Assembly (NCBI GenBank): GCA_027052175.1
Contig: JALUFE010000057.1
Coordinates: forward strand, 1 to 39,176
Reading direction: 5' to 3'
Length of the DNA: 39,176 nt
Source: Helicobacteraceae bacterium
Lineage (GTDB): Bacteria > Campylobacterota > Campylobacteria > Campylobacterales > Sulfurimonadaceae
Shown piece after piece: positions 1 through 8,810 of the stretch (the stretch's first letter is position 1; every line of letters begins with the position of its first letter). The notes under the pieces were generated by a model. It did not search any database, was not told the origin of the DNA, and saw only the letters and a list, made by a program, of their open reading frames with translations. A program made the translations under genes and the position numbers.

Positions 1-1
1 T

Positions 2-280
2 GCCGAAGATGCATTGATAGAAAACGGTATTCAGAATCCTTGCATCAAGATTTCCTCACACAAGAATATTTTACAAATCAGAGATAACGCAGGAGGAATA
101 CCTCAGGAAATAATGGATAAGATCTTTGATCCATATTTCTCTACTAAAAATCTAAATGGTACGGGATTGGGTCTTTATATGAGCAAGATTATAGTAGAAG
201 AACATTGCAAAGGTAAACTTAGTGTTTCAAATGATAAAGAGGGTGCAGTATTTACGATAGAATTGCCAAAGAATTTTTGA
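2..280 (+). CDS. Sensor histidine kinase, C-terminal ATP-binding domain (5' end outside window)
   Basis: This is the last 92 codons of a histidine kinase that begins before the window. The frame is open from base 2. It reads an N-box remnant (AEDAL), a G1 box (DNAGGIP), an F box (KIFDPYFSTK) and a G2 box (GTGLGLYMSK), which is the order of the HATPase_c ATP-binding fold. In this family the domain phosphorylates a histidine in the missing upstream DHp domain and passes the phosphate to a response regulator. The sensor region, and so the signal, cannot be seen. The gene ends 18 bp from the stop of convergent dxs, with no convincing terminator hairpin between them. The family call is firm; orthology is unknown. 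Confidence 0.9.
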   Translation, partial: AEDALIENGIQNPCIKISSHKNILQIRDNAGGIPQEIMDKIFDPYFSTKNLNGTGLGLYMSKIIVEEHCKGKLSVSNDKEGAVFTIELPKNF

Positions 281-298
281 TTCTTTTGTGAGATTCTA

Positions 299-2149
299 TT
301 ATGAAAGCGCTTCCACTCTTTTAGCAAGCTGCTCGGGAAGCAGTCCGAGTGACTCTTCGACAAGCTTTGTGTTGCCGTGTGTTATGAAATGATCGGGATA
401 TTCGAAGCTGACGAGACGAACATTGTCGATACAGGATTCTTCCAAAAACTCCAAAAGCGCACTACTTACTCCACCTTTTTTGGCGCTGTCACTGAAGATG
501 AACCACTGGGTATGTTTGGCAGCAAGTGTTGTGAGCATATCTCCATCAAGTGGCTTGACAAATCGCAGATCGAGAATGGCGACTTTCTCTTCCATAAGGA
601 GGGATGTTTGGTATGCTCGCCCGACACCGTTGCCGTACCCTATAAAGAGGATGTTGCTTTGTGCCTCTTGAAGCAGCTGGCTTTTGCCAAGTTCAAACGG
701 CGCGGACTCAGGCAGATCACCGCAGTCGAGAAAGCTGCCTCGTGGATAGCGAAGCGAGCAGGTGTGTGCATATTTGTGTGCAAAGCCCATTGCCTGATGA
801 AAGCTCTTTTCGTCTCTTGGGGCAAAAAGCGTCATATTTGGAATGGCACGGAGAAAACTGATGTCAAAAGCCCCCTGATGCGTCTCTCCGTCTTCGCCGA
901 CAATCCCCGCCCGATCACATGCAAAGACGACGGGTAAATCCATGATGCAGGTATCATGAATGACTTGATCGTAGGCCCGCTGCAAAAACGTAGAATAGAT
1001 CGCTACAAACGGTTTGAAGCCCTCTTTGGCCATAGCAGCCATGGATGTGACGGCATGCTGCTCGGCGATGGCGACATCCCAGAAGCGATCGGGATAGGTT
1101 TTCATAAGTGTACTCAGACCCGTTCCGCTTGGCATCGCAGCTGTAACTCCGACGACTTTCTCATCCATTTTGGCAAGATGCATAAGAGATTCGGTAAAAA
1201 TTTGTGTGGCACTTTTTGCGCTGCTTTTTTTTGCGCTCTGCCCGCTTGAGAGGTCAAAAGGGCCGACACCATGCCATTTTTCCTCTTTTCCCTCGGCTAT
1301 TTCGTAACCTTTGCCTTTGATCGTTTGTGCATGGACGATGACAGGACGATTCAGTTCTCTGGCAAGCTGGAGCGTTTCGATAAGTTTGGCAAGATTGTGT
1401 CCGTCGACCGGACCGATGTAATCGATCCCCATCTCTTCAAAGAGGATGCCTGGGGTGACCAACTTGAGAGACTCTTCGACTCTTTTTGCGATATACTTGG
1501 CGCTTTCACCGAAATTTTCAACAAAGCTCTCGGTCGCTTTTTTGAATTTCTGATAGGTGCTGCTTGCCATAGCGGAGCTGAGAATCCGACTCACGGCACC
1601 TATGGGTTTGGCTATGCTCATTTCGTTGTCGTTAAGTATGATAACCATCGGGTATTTGCGTTCACCCAGCTCGTTGAGCGCCTCATAGACCATACCAGCC
1701 GTCATCGCACCGTCGCCTATCATAACGACCGGAATGCGGGAGTTTTGCTGTTTTTTCAGTGCGATCGCTTTAGCGGCACCCACTCCCAAAGAGATTGAGG
1801 TGGAGCTATGGCCCGCTACGAAGTAATCATGCTCACTCTCACCCGGTTTCGTATAGCCGCTTATGCCTCCGTAGCGGCGCAGTGTCTCAAACTCTTTCCA
1901 TCTGCCGGTGATAAGCTTGTGTGCATAAGCCTGATGAGACACATCGAAAATGAAAGGGTCTTTGCTGCTGTCAAAGACATAATGCATTGCAACGATCAGT
2001 TCGGTCGCTCCAAGCGTGGAGCTTAGATGACCGCCGTTCTTGCTGACAACTTCGAGAATACGTTTTCGTATATCTTTGCATAGTTGTTCGAGTTCTTCTA
2101 TGCTTTTGCCTTTGATGTCGATTTTTTCATTTTGTAACGTTTTATTCAC
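299..2149 (-). CDS. dxs: 1-deoxy-D-xylulose-5-phosphate synthase
   Basis: The 616-residue product condenses pyruvate and glyceraldehyde 3-phosphate, using thiamine diphosphate, to give 1-deoxy-D-xylulose 5-phosphate, the first step of the MEP isoprenoid pathway in the cytosol. Visible landmarks are H41 in GGHLSS, the HSSTSIS motif at 114-120, the thiamine-binding stretch from GDGAMT (145-150) to NDNEMS (173-178), H251 in DGH, and the catalytic glutamate E363 in AIAEQHA. Length matches the family. The start is GTG at 2149, with an AAGG ribosome-binding sequence about 9 bases upstream; it overlaps the fliH stop by 8 bases, so translation is probably coupled. An ATG 19 bases further in is out of frame. 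It is the last gene of the lysA-to-dxs operon, as in C. jejuni. Confidence 0.96.
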   Translation of the reverse strand: MNKTLQNEKIDIKGKSIEELEQLCKDIRKRILEVVSKNGGHLSSTLGATELIVAMHYVFDSSKDPFIFDVSHQAYAHKLITGRWKEFETLRRYGGISGYTKPGESEHDYFVAGHSSTSISLGVGAAKAIALKKQQNSRIPVVMIGDGAMTAGMVYEALNELGERKYPMVIILNDNEMSIAKPIGAVSRILSSAMASSTYQKFKKATESFVENFGESAKYIAKRVEESLKLVTPGILFEEMGIDYIGPVDGHNLAKLIETLQLARELNRPVIVHAQTIKGKGYEIAEGKEEKWHGVGPFDLSSGQSAKKSSAKSATQIFTESLMHLAKMDEKVVGVTAAMPSGTGLSTLMKTYPDRFWDVAIAEQHAVTSMAAMAKEGFKPFVAIYSTFLQRAYDQVIHDTCIMDLPVVFACDRAGIVGEDGETHQGAFDISFLRAIPNMTLFAPRDEKSFHQAMGFAHKYAHTCSLRYPRGSFLDCGDLPESAPFELGKSQLLQEAQSNILFIGYGNGVGRAYQTSLLMEEKVAILDLRFVKPLDGDMLTTLAAKHTQWFIFSDSAKKGGVSSALLEFLEESCIDNVRLVSFEYPDHFITHGNTKLVEESLGLLPEQLAKRVEALS

Positions 2150-2942
2150 TCAGTATCACCTTCTTGACCCGCTCGAACCTCTTTGGTATCTGCGCGTCTA
2201 TATTTTCTATGTCGCTGATGGCTATGACGCCGCCTTCATTCACTGCCGCATCGGCTACGACTTTTACATTTTTTAGATTAGAAAATTTCTGGGAGAGATA
2301 TGTAAAATCTTTCGGATTGATTTTCAGTGTTATTTCCGAAGCGCTTTTGAGCTCTTCTATAAGGGAAGAGGCGAGTGCTTCAGCCACTTGGGACGACTTT
2401 TCACTCAGCTCGATATTTACAACCTCTTTGGCGATATCGATCGCGGCGGGAATGAGTTCTTTTTTGAGTTTTTCCAGAGAGGAATCATATTCGTTAGCTT
2501 TGGATTCAAGTTTGGATATAGATTCTGCAAAAAGATTTAAAGTTTTGTTATAACGTTCCTCACACTCTTTTACAGCTTCCTCCTTTCCTTTTGCAACCCC
2601 TTCTGCCAGGGCGCTCTCTTTGATCTGTTCGAGTTCTTGTTTGTGATCCTCTTGCATCTTTTCAAGCTTCATTTGCAGTTTGATAAAGTTTGAACTCATT
2701 TCATCGGTTTTTTTCAGCAAAGATTCAATAATGGAGTCTTTCGAGCTTGAGGACGTTTTTTGTTGTGTCTCGTCGGCAGATTTATCGGCAGGAGCCGAAG
2801 ATGTCGTCTCTTGGGAAAGTTTTTCCTCTTTCTCATTCGCTTTGGGCTTCTTTTTTTGTCCGCTTCCGATAGCGAGTACCTTGAAGTTGTATTGATCAAC
2901 GTTGTGTCTTGAAATTTTTTCTCCCGATATAACTTCAGCCAT
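2142..2942 (-). CDS. fliH: Flagellar assembly protein FliH
   Basis: The 266-residue product resembles FliH, the cytoplasmic stator of the flagellar type III export ATPase FliI, which it tethers to the C-ring. Residues about 30-75 are a low-complexity Lys/Glu/Ser/Thr linker. Residues about 75-165 form a long charged helix, including a small-residue run (ALAEGVAKGKEEA) reminiscent of the glycine repeats of FliH. The C-terminal third carries the FliH/YscL fold, with AAIDIAKEVVNIEL and the terminal VNEGGVIA region. It lies 4 bp after fliG and overlaps dxs. The N-terminal half is poorly conserved in this family, so the call rests on the C-terminal domain and on position next to fliG and fliF. Confidence 0.92.
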   Translation of the reverse strand: MAEVISGEKISRHNVDQYNFKVLAIGSGQKKKPKANEKEEKLSQETTSSAPADKSADETQQKTSSSSKDSIIESLLKKTDEMSSNFIKLQMKLEKMQEDHKQELEQIKESALAEGVAKGKEEAVKECEERYNKTLNLFAESISKLESKANEYDSSLEKLKKELIPAAIDIAKEVVNIELSEKSSQVAEALASSLIEELKSASEITLKINPKDFTYLSQKFSNLKNVKVVADAAVNEGGVIAISDIENIDAQIPKRFERVKKVILSE

Positions 2943-2946
2943 TGTT

Positions 2947-3972
2947 CTACTCTACCATTTCGTCTGTGGAACCCATCTGAATCGTTCCCGCTTCCGCAAG
3001 TTGGTTTACGACTTCGACGATGCGGCGCTGTGCCGCTTCGACATCTTTCATCTTCACCGGACCCATAAACTGCATCTCTTCCAAGAAGGCATCCTTCGCG
3101 CGTTCACTCATAGCGCTGAAAAATTTCTCTTTAAGCTCTTCGGGAGCGGATTTGAGTGCGAGCATGAGGTCTGCCTTGTCGATCGCTTTGAGTATCTCTA
3201 TAATCGCGTTTTTATCGAGCATGACAATGTCTTCGAAAGTGAACATCATCTCTTTGATTTGCTGTGCAAGCTCTTCATCCACCTGTTCGATTTGCGAGAG
3301 TGTTGCTTTGGCCGCTGTGGCACCGAGACGGTTGAATACATCCGCAACGGCTCGCGGGCCGCCCACTTCCACTTTGTACGAAGCGAGGCTTTCGAGTTTG
3401 CTTTCAAGAACTGCGGAGACACGTTTGATGACCGATGGTGAGATGTCGCCGAGTTTTGCCATTCTCATCGCTACTTCGCTGCGCAGTTCGTCCGGAAAAT
3501 ATTGTAAAGTTTCCGCCGCTTCGGTTGGTTCCATATGTGCGAGGATAAGTGCGATGGTTTGAGGATGTTCGTTGACGATAAAATCCGCAAGCTGCTGTGG
3601 CTTGATTTTGGAGAGATAGGCGAAATTTTGCTGGTTTTGCATAGATTTTGAAAGTTTTTCAAGTACCTTTTTTGCCTCTTCCGGTCCGAGCGTACGATAA
3701 AGCAACTCTCTTGCATATTCCAAACCGCCGCTTGTGATGAATTGACCGGACTGGAAGATGGCGTAAAACTCTTCAAGTACTGCACTCGCAACCGCTTTTT
3801 CTACCGTTTTGTTGGCGGCGATGTACTTTGAGATTTCGGTGATGGCTTCTATATCCATATTGGTAAATATCGCACTTGTCGCCTCTTCTCCAAGCTGCAT
3901 AAGGAGGATCGCGATTTTTTCCGCCATTCCCATTTCATCAAAATGTGCCTGCTGTGCGGGTGAAAGATTCAT
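2947..3972 (-). CDS. fliG: Flagellar motor switch protein FliG
   Basis: The 341-residue product is FliG, the C-ring protein that contacts the MS-ring through its N-terminal domain and the stator through its C-terminal charged helix. The N-terminal domain shows KIAILLMQLGEEATSAIF, the middle domain shows the EHPQTIALILAHM motif typical of the family, and the C-terminal domain contains the FTFEDIVMLD region. Length is close to the usual 330-345 residues. The ATG lies 3 bp after the fliF stop, and the AAGG just before that stop can serve as ribosome-binding site. Order fliF-fliG-fliH is standard. Confidence 0.97.
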   Translation of the reverse strand: MNLSPAQQAHFDEMGMAEKIAILLMQLGEEATSAIFTNMDIEAITEISKYIAANKTVEKAVASAVLEEFYAIFQSGQFITSGGLEYARELLYRTLGPEEAKKVLEKLSKSMQNQQNFAYLSKIKPQQLADFIVNEHPQTIALILAHMEPTEAAETLQYFPDELRSEVAMRMAKLGDISPSVIKRVSAVLESKLESLASYKVEVGGPRAVADVFNRLGATAAKATLSQIEQVDEELAQQIKEMMFTFEDIVMLDKNAIIEILKAIDKADLMLALKSAPEELKEKFFSAMSERAKDAFLEEMQFMGPVKMKDVEAAQRRIVEVVNQLAEAGTIQMGSTDEMVE

Positions 3973-3975
3973 AAT

Positions 3976-5691
3976 TTAGCCTTTGCTTCCTATATCTTTG
4001 GTGTTTTCTTGCTCTTCACCGAGAAGTGCCTGCAGAAGACCGGCAATCTCTTCAGGATTTTCTTCTACCATCGAGCGTACTTTTTCAAGGAGAACTTCAT
4101 ATTTGAGATCATCTTCGTTGAAATTTTCGGAAACGCCGAGCTGTTCCTCAACCTTTTTACGCATTTGTTGTACTTTTTCCACGAGATCTTCATCCTCTTC
4201 CTCTTCAAGATTGAGTACCGGTTTTTCGATATCCTCCTCCTCTTTCGTCACTTCGAGCATCTTTTCGGCAAACGGAGTGATGACCTTTTTGTAAAGAATC
4301 AGCAGAAGAAGCAGGACGAGAATGTACTTCAAGACCCCGGAAAAAGGTGCTAAGTATTTTTGTGTCAATGTCATGACCATACCCAGTTTCTGATTAGTCG
4401 GATTTTGGATGTTTCGCTTGAACTGGAGATTTTGAACGCTTACTTCGTCACCACGTGCAGGATCGATACCGATGGCGCGGCTTACGAGAGACTGGAGCGC
4501 TTCAAGATCGCTTGGACTTAGAGGCACATACTCCATTTGGCCTGTCGGGTTTCCCTTTTTGTCGAGCTTTTCTTTGTATTTGCCGTCTACGAGTACCGCT
4601 GCGGTGATGCGTTTCAGTTTGGCAAATTCCCCTTTGACGACAGAGACGGTTTTGCCGACCTCGTAGTTCGTCGTACCTGAGTTTTTTTCATATTTTTCTT
4701 TTGTACGATTCTCTTTGAGTCCCTGGACCGGCCCTATGTTGCTCACTGTTCCCGGAACGCCTCCGACCTCTTTTGGAGCAAAGCCCTCTTTTTTTTCTTC
4801 GAGAGTCTGCTCGCTGCGAACGACATTCTCCGGATCGTACTTTTCGCTTGTAACGTTTTTGATGGAGAAATCATAATCAACACTTACCTGTGCGACGACC
4901 TTGTCTTTGCCGCCGACAAACGGTGCGATCACTTCGACGATCTTTCGCTGGAGTTTCTTCTCCTCCTTGTTTTTGAAACGCTGCTGTGCGATGGAGAGTT
5001 CGCTCATGCGGGCTTCTTCGTCGTTGTCTCCAAGCGTTTCACCTTCGCTATCTATAAGGGTGACGTTTTCGCTCTTGAGACGGGGGACGGCAGCGGCTAC
5101 AAGGTTTTTGATACCGCGTATCTGCTTGGGAGAGAGTTTTCTACCCTCTTTGAGTTTTATCATTACCGAAGCGGTGGGATCGATTTGTTTGGAGATAAAG
5201 AGTGACTCTTTAGGGATAGCGAGACTCACGCTTGCATTTTCTATGGGGTCGAGTGCGGAGATGGTACGGGAAAGTTCTCCTTCGAGTGCCCGCTGGTATT
5301 TAACGTTCTGATCGAACTTCGTCGCCCCGAACTCCTGTTTGTCAAAAAGTTCAAAGCCTACGCCTTTGTCTTTTGGAATCCCTTGTGCGGCAATGGCTAT
5401 ACGCTCTTTGTACACAATCTCTTTTGGGACTTTGATCGTGTTGTTGTCACCAATTTTGTATGGGATCCCTTTTTTGTCAAGCTCCTCGATGACTTTGGCC
5501 GCATCGGCACTTGAGAGTGATTCGAAAAGAACGCCATATCCATCTTTGACTCCGGCATTGCCCGTATAAACGACAAGAAAGAACAAAAAAGCGACTATCC
5601 CCACTACCGCTGCAGCGATGATGATCTTTTGCTGTTTGCTTAATTTGTCATAGAGTGTCGCTAACTGGGTAAAAAGTGCCTTGAAATCCAT
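3976..5691 (-). CDS. fliF: Flagellar MS-ring protein FliF
   Basis: The 571-residue product forms the inner-membrane MS-ring on which the export gate and C-ring assemble. An N-terminal membrane segment covers about residues 22-44 (IIIAAAVVGIVAFLFFLVVY), followed by the periplasmic ring-building modules with LFDKQEFGATKFDQNVKYQR and a secretin-like YscJ region. A second membrane segment with a run of leucines lies about 110 residues from the end, followed by an acidic cytoplasmic tail (VLNLEEEEDEDLVEK) and the FliG-binding C-terminus. Length fits the family. The gene starts 15 bp after the hisC stop. Its ribosome-binding sequence (GGACGGTGG) is imperfect. Confidence 0.97.
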   Translation of the reverse strand: MDFKALFTQLATLYDKLSKQQKIIIAAAVVGIVAFLFFLVVYTGNAGVKDGYGVLFESLSSADAAKVIEELDKKGIPYKIGDNNTIKVPKEIVYKERIAIAAQGIPKDKGVGFELFDKQEFGATKFDQNVKYQRALEGELSRTISALDPIENASVSLAIPKESLFISKQIDPTASVMIKLKEGRKLSPKQIRGIKNLVAAAVPRLKSENVTLIDSEGETLGDNDEEARMSELSIAQQRFKNKEEKKLQRKIVEVIAPFVGGKDKVVAQVSVDYDFSIKNVTSEKYDPENVVRSEQTLEEKKEGFAPKEVGGVPGTVSNIGPVQGLKENRTKEKYEKNSGTTNYEVGKTVSVVKGEFAKLKRITAAVLVDGKYKEKLDKKGNPTGQMEYVPLSPSDLEALQSLVSRAIGIDPARGDEVSVQNLQFKRNIQNPTNQKLGMVMTLTQKYLAPFSGVLKYILVLLLLLILYKKVITPFAEKMLEVTKEEEDIEKPVLNLEEEEDEDLVEKVQQMRKKVEEQLGVSENFNEDDLKYEVLLEKVRSMVEENPEEIAGLLQALLGEEQENTKDIGSKG

Positions 5692-5706
5692 CCACCGTCC
5701 AAAAAA

Positions 5707-6801
5707 TTATATAAGTTTTCCCAACTCTTCAAACAATCTGTCGTTTTGTTCCGCCGTTCCGACAGTGATTCTGATCGCATTGAGATTGTAGCTGTTTAAA
5801 TCTCGTACAATTATACCTTTTTTGAGTAGGCTGTCAGAAATTTTCGAAGAGTTTTGGTTCTTTTTCAGCATCAACGTAACAAAATTTGTATAACTTGGAA
5901 TTATCTCTATTCCATTCTTTGCGGCAAATTCTTCATAACGATGCATCTGCTCGAAATTTTTTTCTATACTCATCCGTACAAACGCTCCATCTTCAAGTGC
6001 AGCTTCGGCCGCTGCAAGCGAGAGAGTCGTGACGTTAAAAGGCGGACGGAGTTTGTAAAGGGCTTCTATGATCTGTTTTGAGGCGATTCCGTATCCTACG
6101 CGCATGCCGCCAAGACCGTACGCTTTGGAAAATGTTCCAAGATAAAGAACGTTGTCGAAGCGTTCGCAAAGCTCTTTGGGAGTGATCTGTTTTGCCGTAT
6201 CTTTCCAAGCCGCATACTCCATATAGGCACCGTCGACAACGACAAGCGTATTTTCATCTATCTTCTCCAAAAATGTCATCAAAGCATCATGATCTATCGC
6301 ATCACCTGTGGGATTGTTGGGTGTGCACAGGAAGATCACAGCAGGTCTGTGCTTCTGATAGAGGGTATAGAACTCATCGAGGTCATGCTCTCTTGAAGAG
6401 GTGCGGATCACTTCCGTGCCGACATGTTTTGCATATATCTCATACATTGCAAAGGTCACGTTGTTGATCAGAATGGCGTTATCGCGGTTCGCTTTGGCAT
6501 GAATGGCGAACTCTATTATCTGATCGCTGCCGCTGCCGATGATGATGCTCCGGCTTGGAACGTCGAAGTGTTTGGAAAGAGCATTTTTAAGTGCGAACAT
6601 ACTGTCATCAGGATACATGTACATATCCTGTACACGCTTACTGACTGCTTCTTGCACTTTGGGACTCACACCGTAAGGGTTTTCGTTCGAAGCAAGTTTG
6701 ACGATATCTTCGCTCTCGATGCCAAACTCACGTACAACCAGCTCTATAGGTTTTCCGGCTTCATAGGTTTTGATGTTTTTCAGATTTTCATTGAACTCCA
6801 C
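5707..6801 (-). CDS. hisC: Histidinol-phosphate aminotransferase
   Basis: The 364-residue product is a fold-type I PLP aminotransferase that converts imidazole-acetol phosphate and glutamate to histidinol phosphate in histidine synthesis. Seen are NENPYG (39-44), the CTPNNPTG motif (159-166), D190 and Y193 that contact the cofactor, and the Schiff-base lysine K226 in [17 protein letters not shown]. The start is GTG at 6801 with an upstream AGAGGATA sequence; no in-frame ATG fits. It overlaps the preceding small membrane gene by 14 bp. Related HisC enzymes can also act on aromatic substrates; lying two genes from pheA, it may share in phenylalanine transamination, which is inference. Confidence 0.94.
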   Translation of the reverse strand: MEFNENLKNIKTYEAGKPIELVVREFGIESEDIVKLASNENPYGVSPKVQEAVSKRVQDMYMYPDDSMFALKNALSKHFDVPSRSIIIGSGSDQIIEFAIHAKANRDNAILINNVTFAMYEIYAKHVGTEVIRTSSREHDLDEFYTLYQKHRPAVIFLCTPNNPTGDAIDHDALMTFLEKIDENTLVVVDGAYMEYAAWKDTAKQITPKELCERFDNVLYLGTFSKAYGLGGMRVGYGIASKQIIEALYKLRPPFNVTTLSLAAAEAALEDGAFVRMSIEKNFEQMHRYEEFAAKNGIEIIPSYTNFVTLMLKKNQNSSKISDSLLKKGIIVRDLNSYNLNAIRITVGTAEQNDRLFEELGKLI

Positions 6802-6952
6802 GTTCTATCCTCTCTTTTGGGCTGAGTTTGCTTTTCTTTTCGACATTGTGCATCGCGATGTAGGGTGAGATGGCGATAAAAGCGATCATGACAATAAAAA
6901 AGATCAGGTAGATACTCAGAGCCTTTTTGCTCTTTTTTTCTTTTTCTTCCAT
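6788..6952 (-). CDS. Small single-span membrane protein, unknown function
   Basis: This 54-residue gene starts at an ATG whose A is the last base of the pheA stop codon (TGATG) and ends inside hisC, so it is translated within the operon. The product has a highly charged N-terminus ([10 protein letters not shown]), one hydrophobic span at about residues 14-34 ([19 protein letters not shown]), then a basic tail. The charge pattern does not fix the topology. An in-frame start 33 bases upstream exists but lies inside pheA. I do not recognise a family. Support for a real gene is the coupled start, the clean membrane segment and filling exactly the gap between pheA and hisC. Confidence 0.7.
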   Translation of the reverse strand: MEEKEKKSKKALSIYLIFFIVMIAFIAISPYIAMHNVEKKSKLSPKERIERGVQ

Positions 6953-8046
6953 CAGTTTTCTCCTTTGACATAGCTTCCAAGCCAAGTGATTTCGTCAATG
7001 TGCTTCTTGATCACTTCCTTTACGTTTGCATCGTCGATATGCCCGTAGAAATCGATGAAAAACCAGTATCCAAATCCGTCTTTGTCCCGAGATGGTCGGG
7101 ATTCGATTTTACTGAGATTGATCTCTGCTTTGTCGAAGTCACTGAGAAAGTGTACAAGACTTCCCGCTTCGTTGGCATCTTTGAGTTTGGCGAGGATGCT
7201 TGTCTTGTCCTCGCCGCTTGGGGCGTTTTTGAAGTCGCTCAAGATAACGAATCGAGTCATATTGTCATGGGTGTCTTCGATATTTTCAAAAAGTATGGGC
7301 ACGCCGTAGAGTTTAGCGGCTATATGAGAGCAGATTGCGGCGGCTTCTTCATCTTCACTTGCAAGGATAGCCGCTTTTGCCGTCGATTCTACAGGAATCT
7401 GCTCGACATTCATCAGTCCATACTCGGTCAAAAACTCTCTTGCCTCTCCAAATCCTTTGTCTTTGGAGTAGATACGTTTGATGTTTTTGATGGATTTCGC
7501 TTTGGTCGCAAAAGAGATATGGATCGGCATATAGAGTTCGGCGACGATTTTAACGTCACTGCGTGCGAGCAGATCGAGTGTCTCACCGACGACACCGTCA
7601 CGGCTGTTCTCGATGGGGACGACGCCGAATTTCGCTCTTCTTGCCTGCAACTCTTTAAAGACCGCTTCAATGGTGTTGAGTGAAATGTATTCGCTCATCG
7701 CACCGAAGCGGCTCTCTGCAGCTTGATGGGTAAAGGTACCTTCGGGTCCAAGGTAGGCAACCTTTTCAGGTCTCTCCAAATTACGCGCCACGGCGAAAAT
7801 TTCTAAAAATATCGCTTCGATGGCATTTCTGTTTAGGAGCCCCTTTTGTTCTTTCGAGAGTTTGACAAGACGCTCTATAATGGCCTTTTCGCGTTCGGGA
7901 CGATAGATAGCTCCGCCTTTTTCGTTTTTGATCTCACCCACACGATGGACTATATGCATTCGTTCGTTGAGAAGTTTCAATACGGCATCATCGATCGTGT
8001 CGATTGCCTTTCTGCACTCTTCTAATGTTTTGTACTCTTTACTCAT
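6952..8046 (-). CDS. pheA: Bifunctional chorismate mutase / prephenate dehydratase (P-protein)
   Basis: The 364-residue enzyme turns chorismate into prephenate and then phenylpyruvate, the committed branch to phenylalanine. Residues 1-90 are an AroQ-type chorismate mutase (RKAIDTIDDAVLKLLNERM, with K40). Residues about 95-275 are prephenate dehydratase, starting KVAYLGPEGTFTHQAA and ending with the catalytic TRF in DNMTRFVIL. A C-terminal ACT domain follows, with the phenylalanine-binding motif IESRPS, so feedback inhibition by phenylalanine is likely. The ATG overlaps the HAD gene stop as ATGA. Confidence 0.96.
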   Translation of the reverse strand: MSKEYKTLEECRKAIDTIDDAVLKLLNERMHIVHRVGEIKNEKGGAIYRPEREKAIIERLVKLSKEQKGLLNRNAIEAIFLEIFAVARNLERPEKVAYLGPEGTFTHQAAESRFGAMSEYISLNTIEAVFKELQARRAKFGVVPIENSRDGVVGETLDLLARSDVKIVAELYMPIHISFATKAKSIKNIKRIYSKDKGFGEAREFLTEYGLMNVEQIPVESTAKAAILASEDEEAAAICSHIAAKLYGVPILFENIEDTHDNMTRFVILSDFKNAPSGEDKTSILAKLKDANEAGSLVHFLSDFDKAEINLSKIESRPSRDKDGFGYWFFIDFYGHIDDANVKEVIKKHIDEITWLGSYVKGEN

Positions 8047-8810
8047 AGCATCTCGCTTATATCTTTTAAGATTATGTCCGGATGTTTCGCTGCATCGAGA
8101 CTCGGGATGATTTCATCGGCACTTTTGAATTTGCCGCTGGTAACGAAGATCGTTTTCATCCCCAGCTCTTTTGCACCTACAAGATCACCCGTTACATCGT
8201 CGCTTATGATCGTAATTGTATCAAAAGAGGCCTTCGGATTTTGTTTTTTGAGTTTTTCAAGGGCCTTGGTATAAAAAAGTCTGCTTGGTTTGCCGACAAT
8301 CTCATAATTTTTTTGAGTGGCGAACGAGAGCATTTTCAGGATCGCTCCCACACCCGGGTAGCGTCTGCCATCTTTGGCATAGAGGCTCGTTTCATGCATT
8401 CCCACAAGTTTGGCGCCCCGCAGCAGAAACTCGATCATATCGGCATACTCTTCACTGTCAAAATCCTTTTTGATAGCGATCAGTACACTTTTTGGATTTT
8501 CAAAATCGAGTGTGTATCCAAGAGAGGCGACGTTATGGAGAAACTCCTTCGTTCCATACGCAGCTATATGACCCTTTTGAAGCGCTTGTGTCAGCACCAT
8601 GAGCGGATCGATATAGTGTTGTTTTTCTATGTCGTATCCGAGTGATCGGAGGTAGTGAAAGAACTCCTCGGAGGAGTGCTTTGTATTGTTGGTGATCAGC
8701 AAAAAGGGGACGCCTTTTCTACGTAAACGGCGTATGAATTCCACACTCCCCCTTATGGGCTTCTTGTCTTTGTCACTGATAAGTGTTCCCTGTACGTCGA
8801 TAAAGTACAT
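8043..8810 (-). CDS. HAD-superfamily (NagD-like) hydrolase with altered first motif
   Basis: The 255-residue protein has the HAD fold of the NagD-like class: motif I FIDVQGT (residues 3-9), motif II LLITNNT, a lysine in VGKPSRLFY and an acidic motif IV ISDDVTGDLVGA, with a cap domain between motifs II and III. The nucleophile D5 is present, but the second aspartate of the usual DxDGT, the general acid/base of HAD phosphatases, is glutamine (Q7). Catalysis may therefore be weak, or the substrate may not be a simple phosphate ester. It abuts lysA (TAGATG) and overlaps pheA (ATGA), matching the HAD gene Cj0315 between lysA and pheA in C. jejuni. The substrate is unknown. Confidence 0.87.
   Translation of the reverse strand: MYFIDVQGTLISDKDKKPIRGSVEFIRRLRRKGVPFLLITNNTKHSSEEFFHYLRSLGYDIEKQHYIDPLMVLTQALQKGHIAAYGTKEFLHNVASLGYTLDFENPKSVLIAIKKDFDSEEYADMIEFLLRGAKLVGMHETSLYAKDGRRYPGVGAILKMLSFATQKNYEIVGKPSRLFYTKALEKLKKQNPKASFDTITIISDDVTGDLVGAKELGMKTIFVTSGKFKSADEIIPSLDAAKHPDIILKDISEML

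Noticed and set aside
377-937. Open frame on the plus strand inside dxs, with others nearby (1271-1798)
   Set aside because: Antisense shadow of dxs, which has all its active-site motifs.
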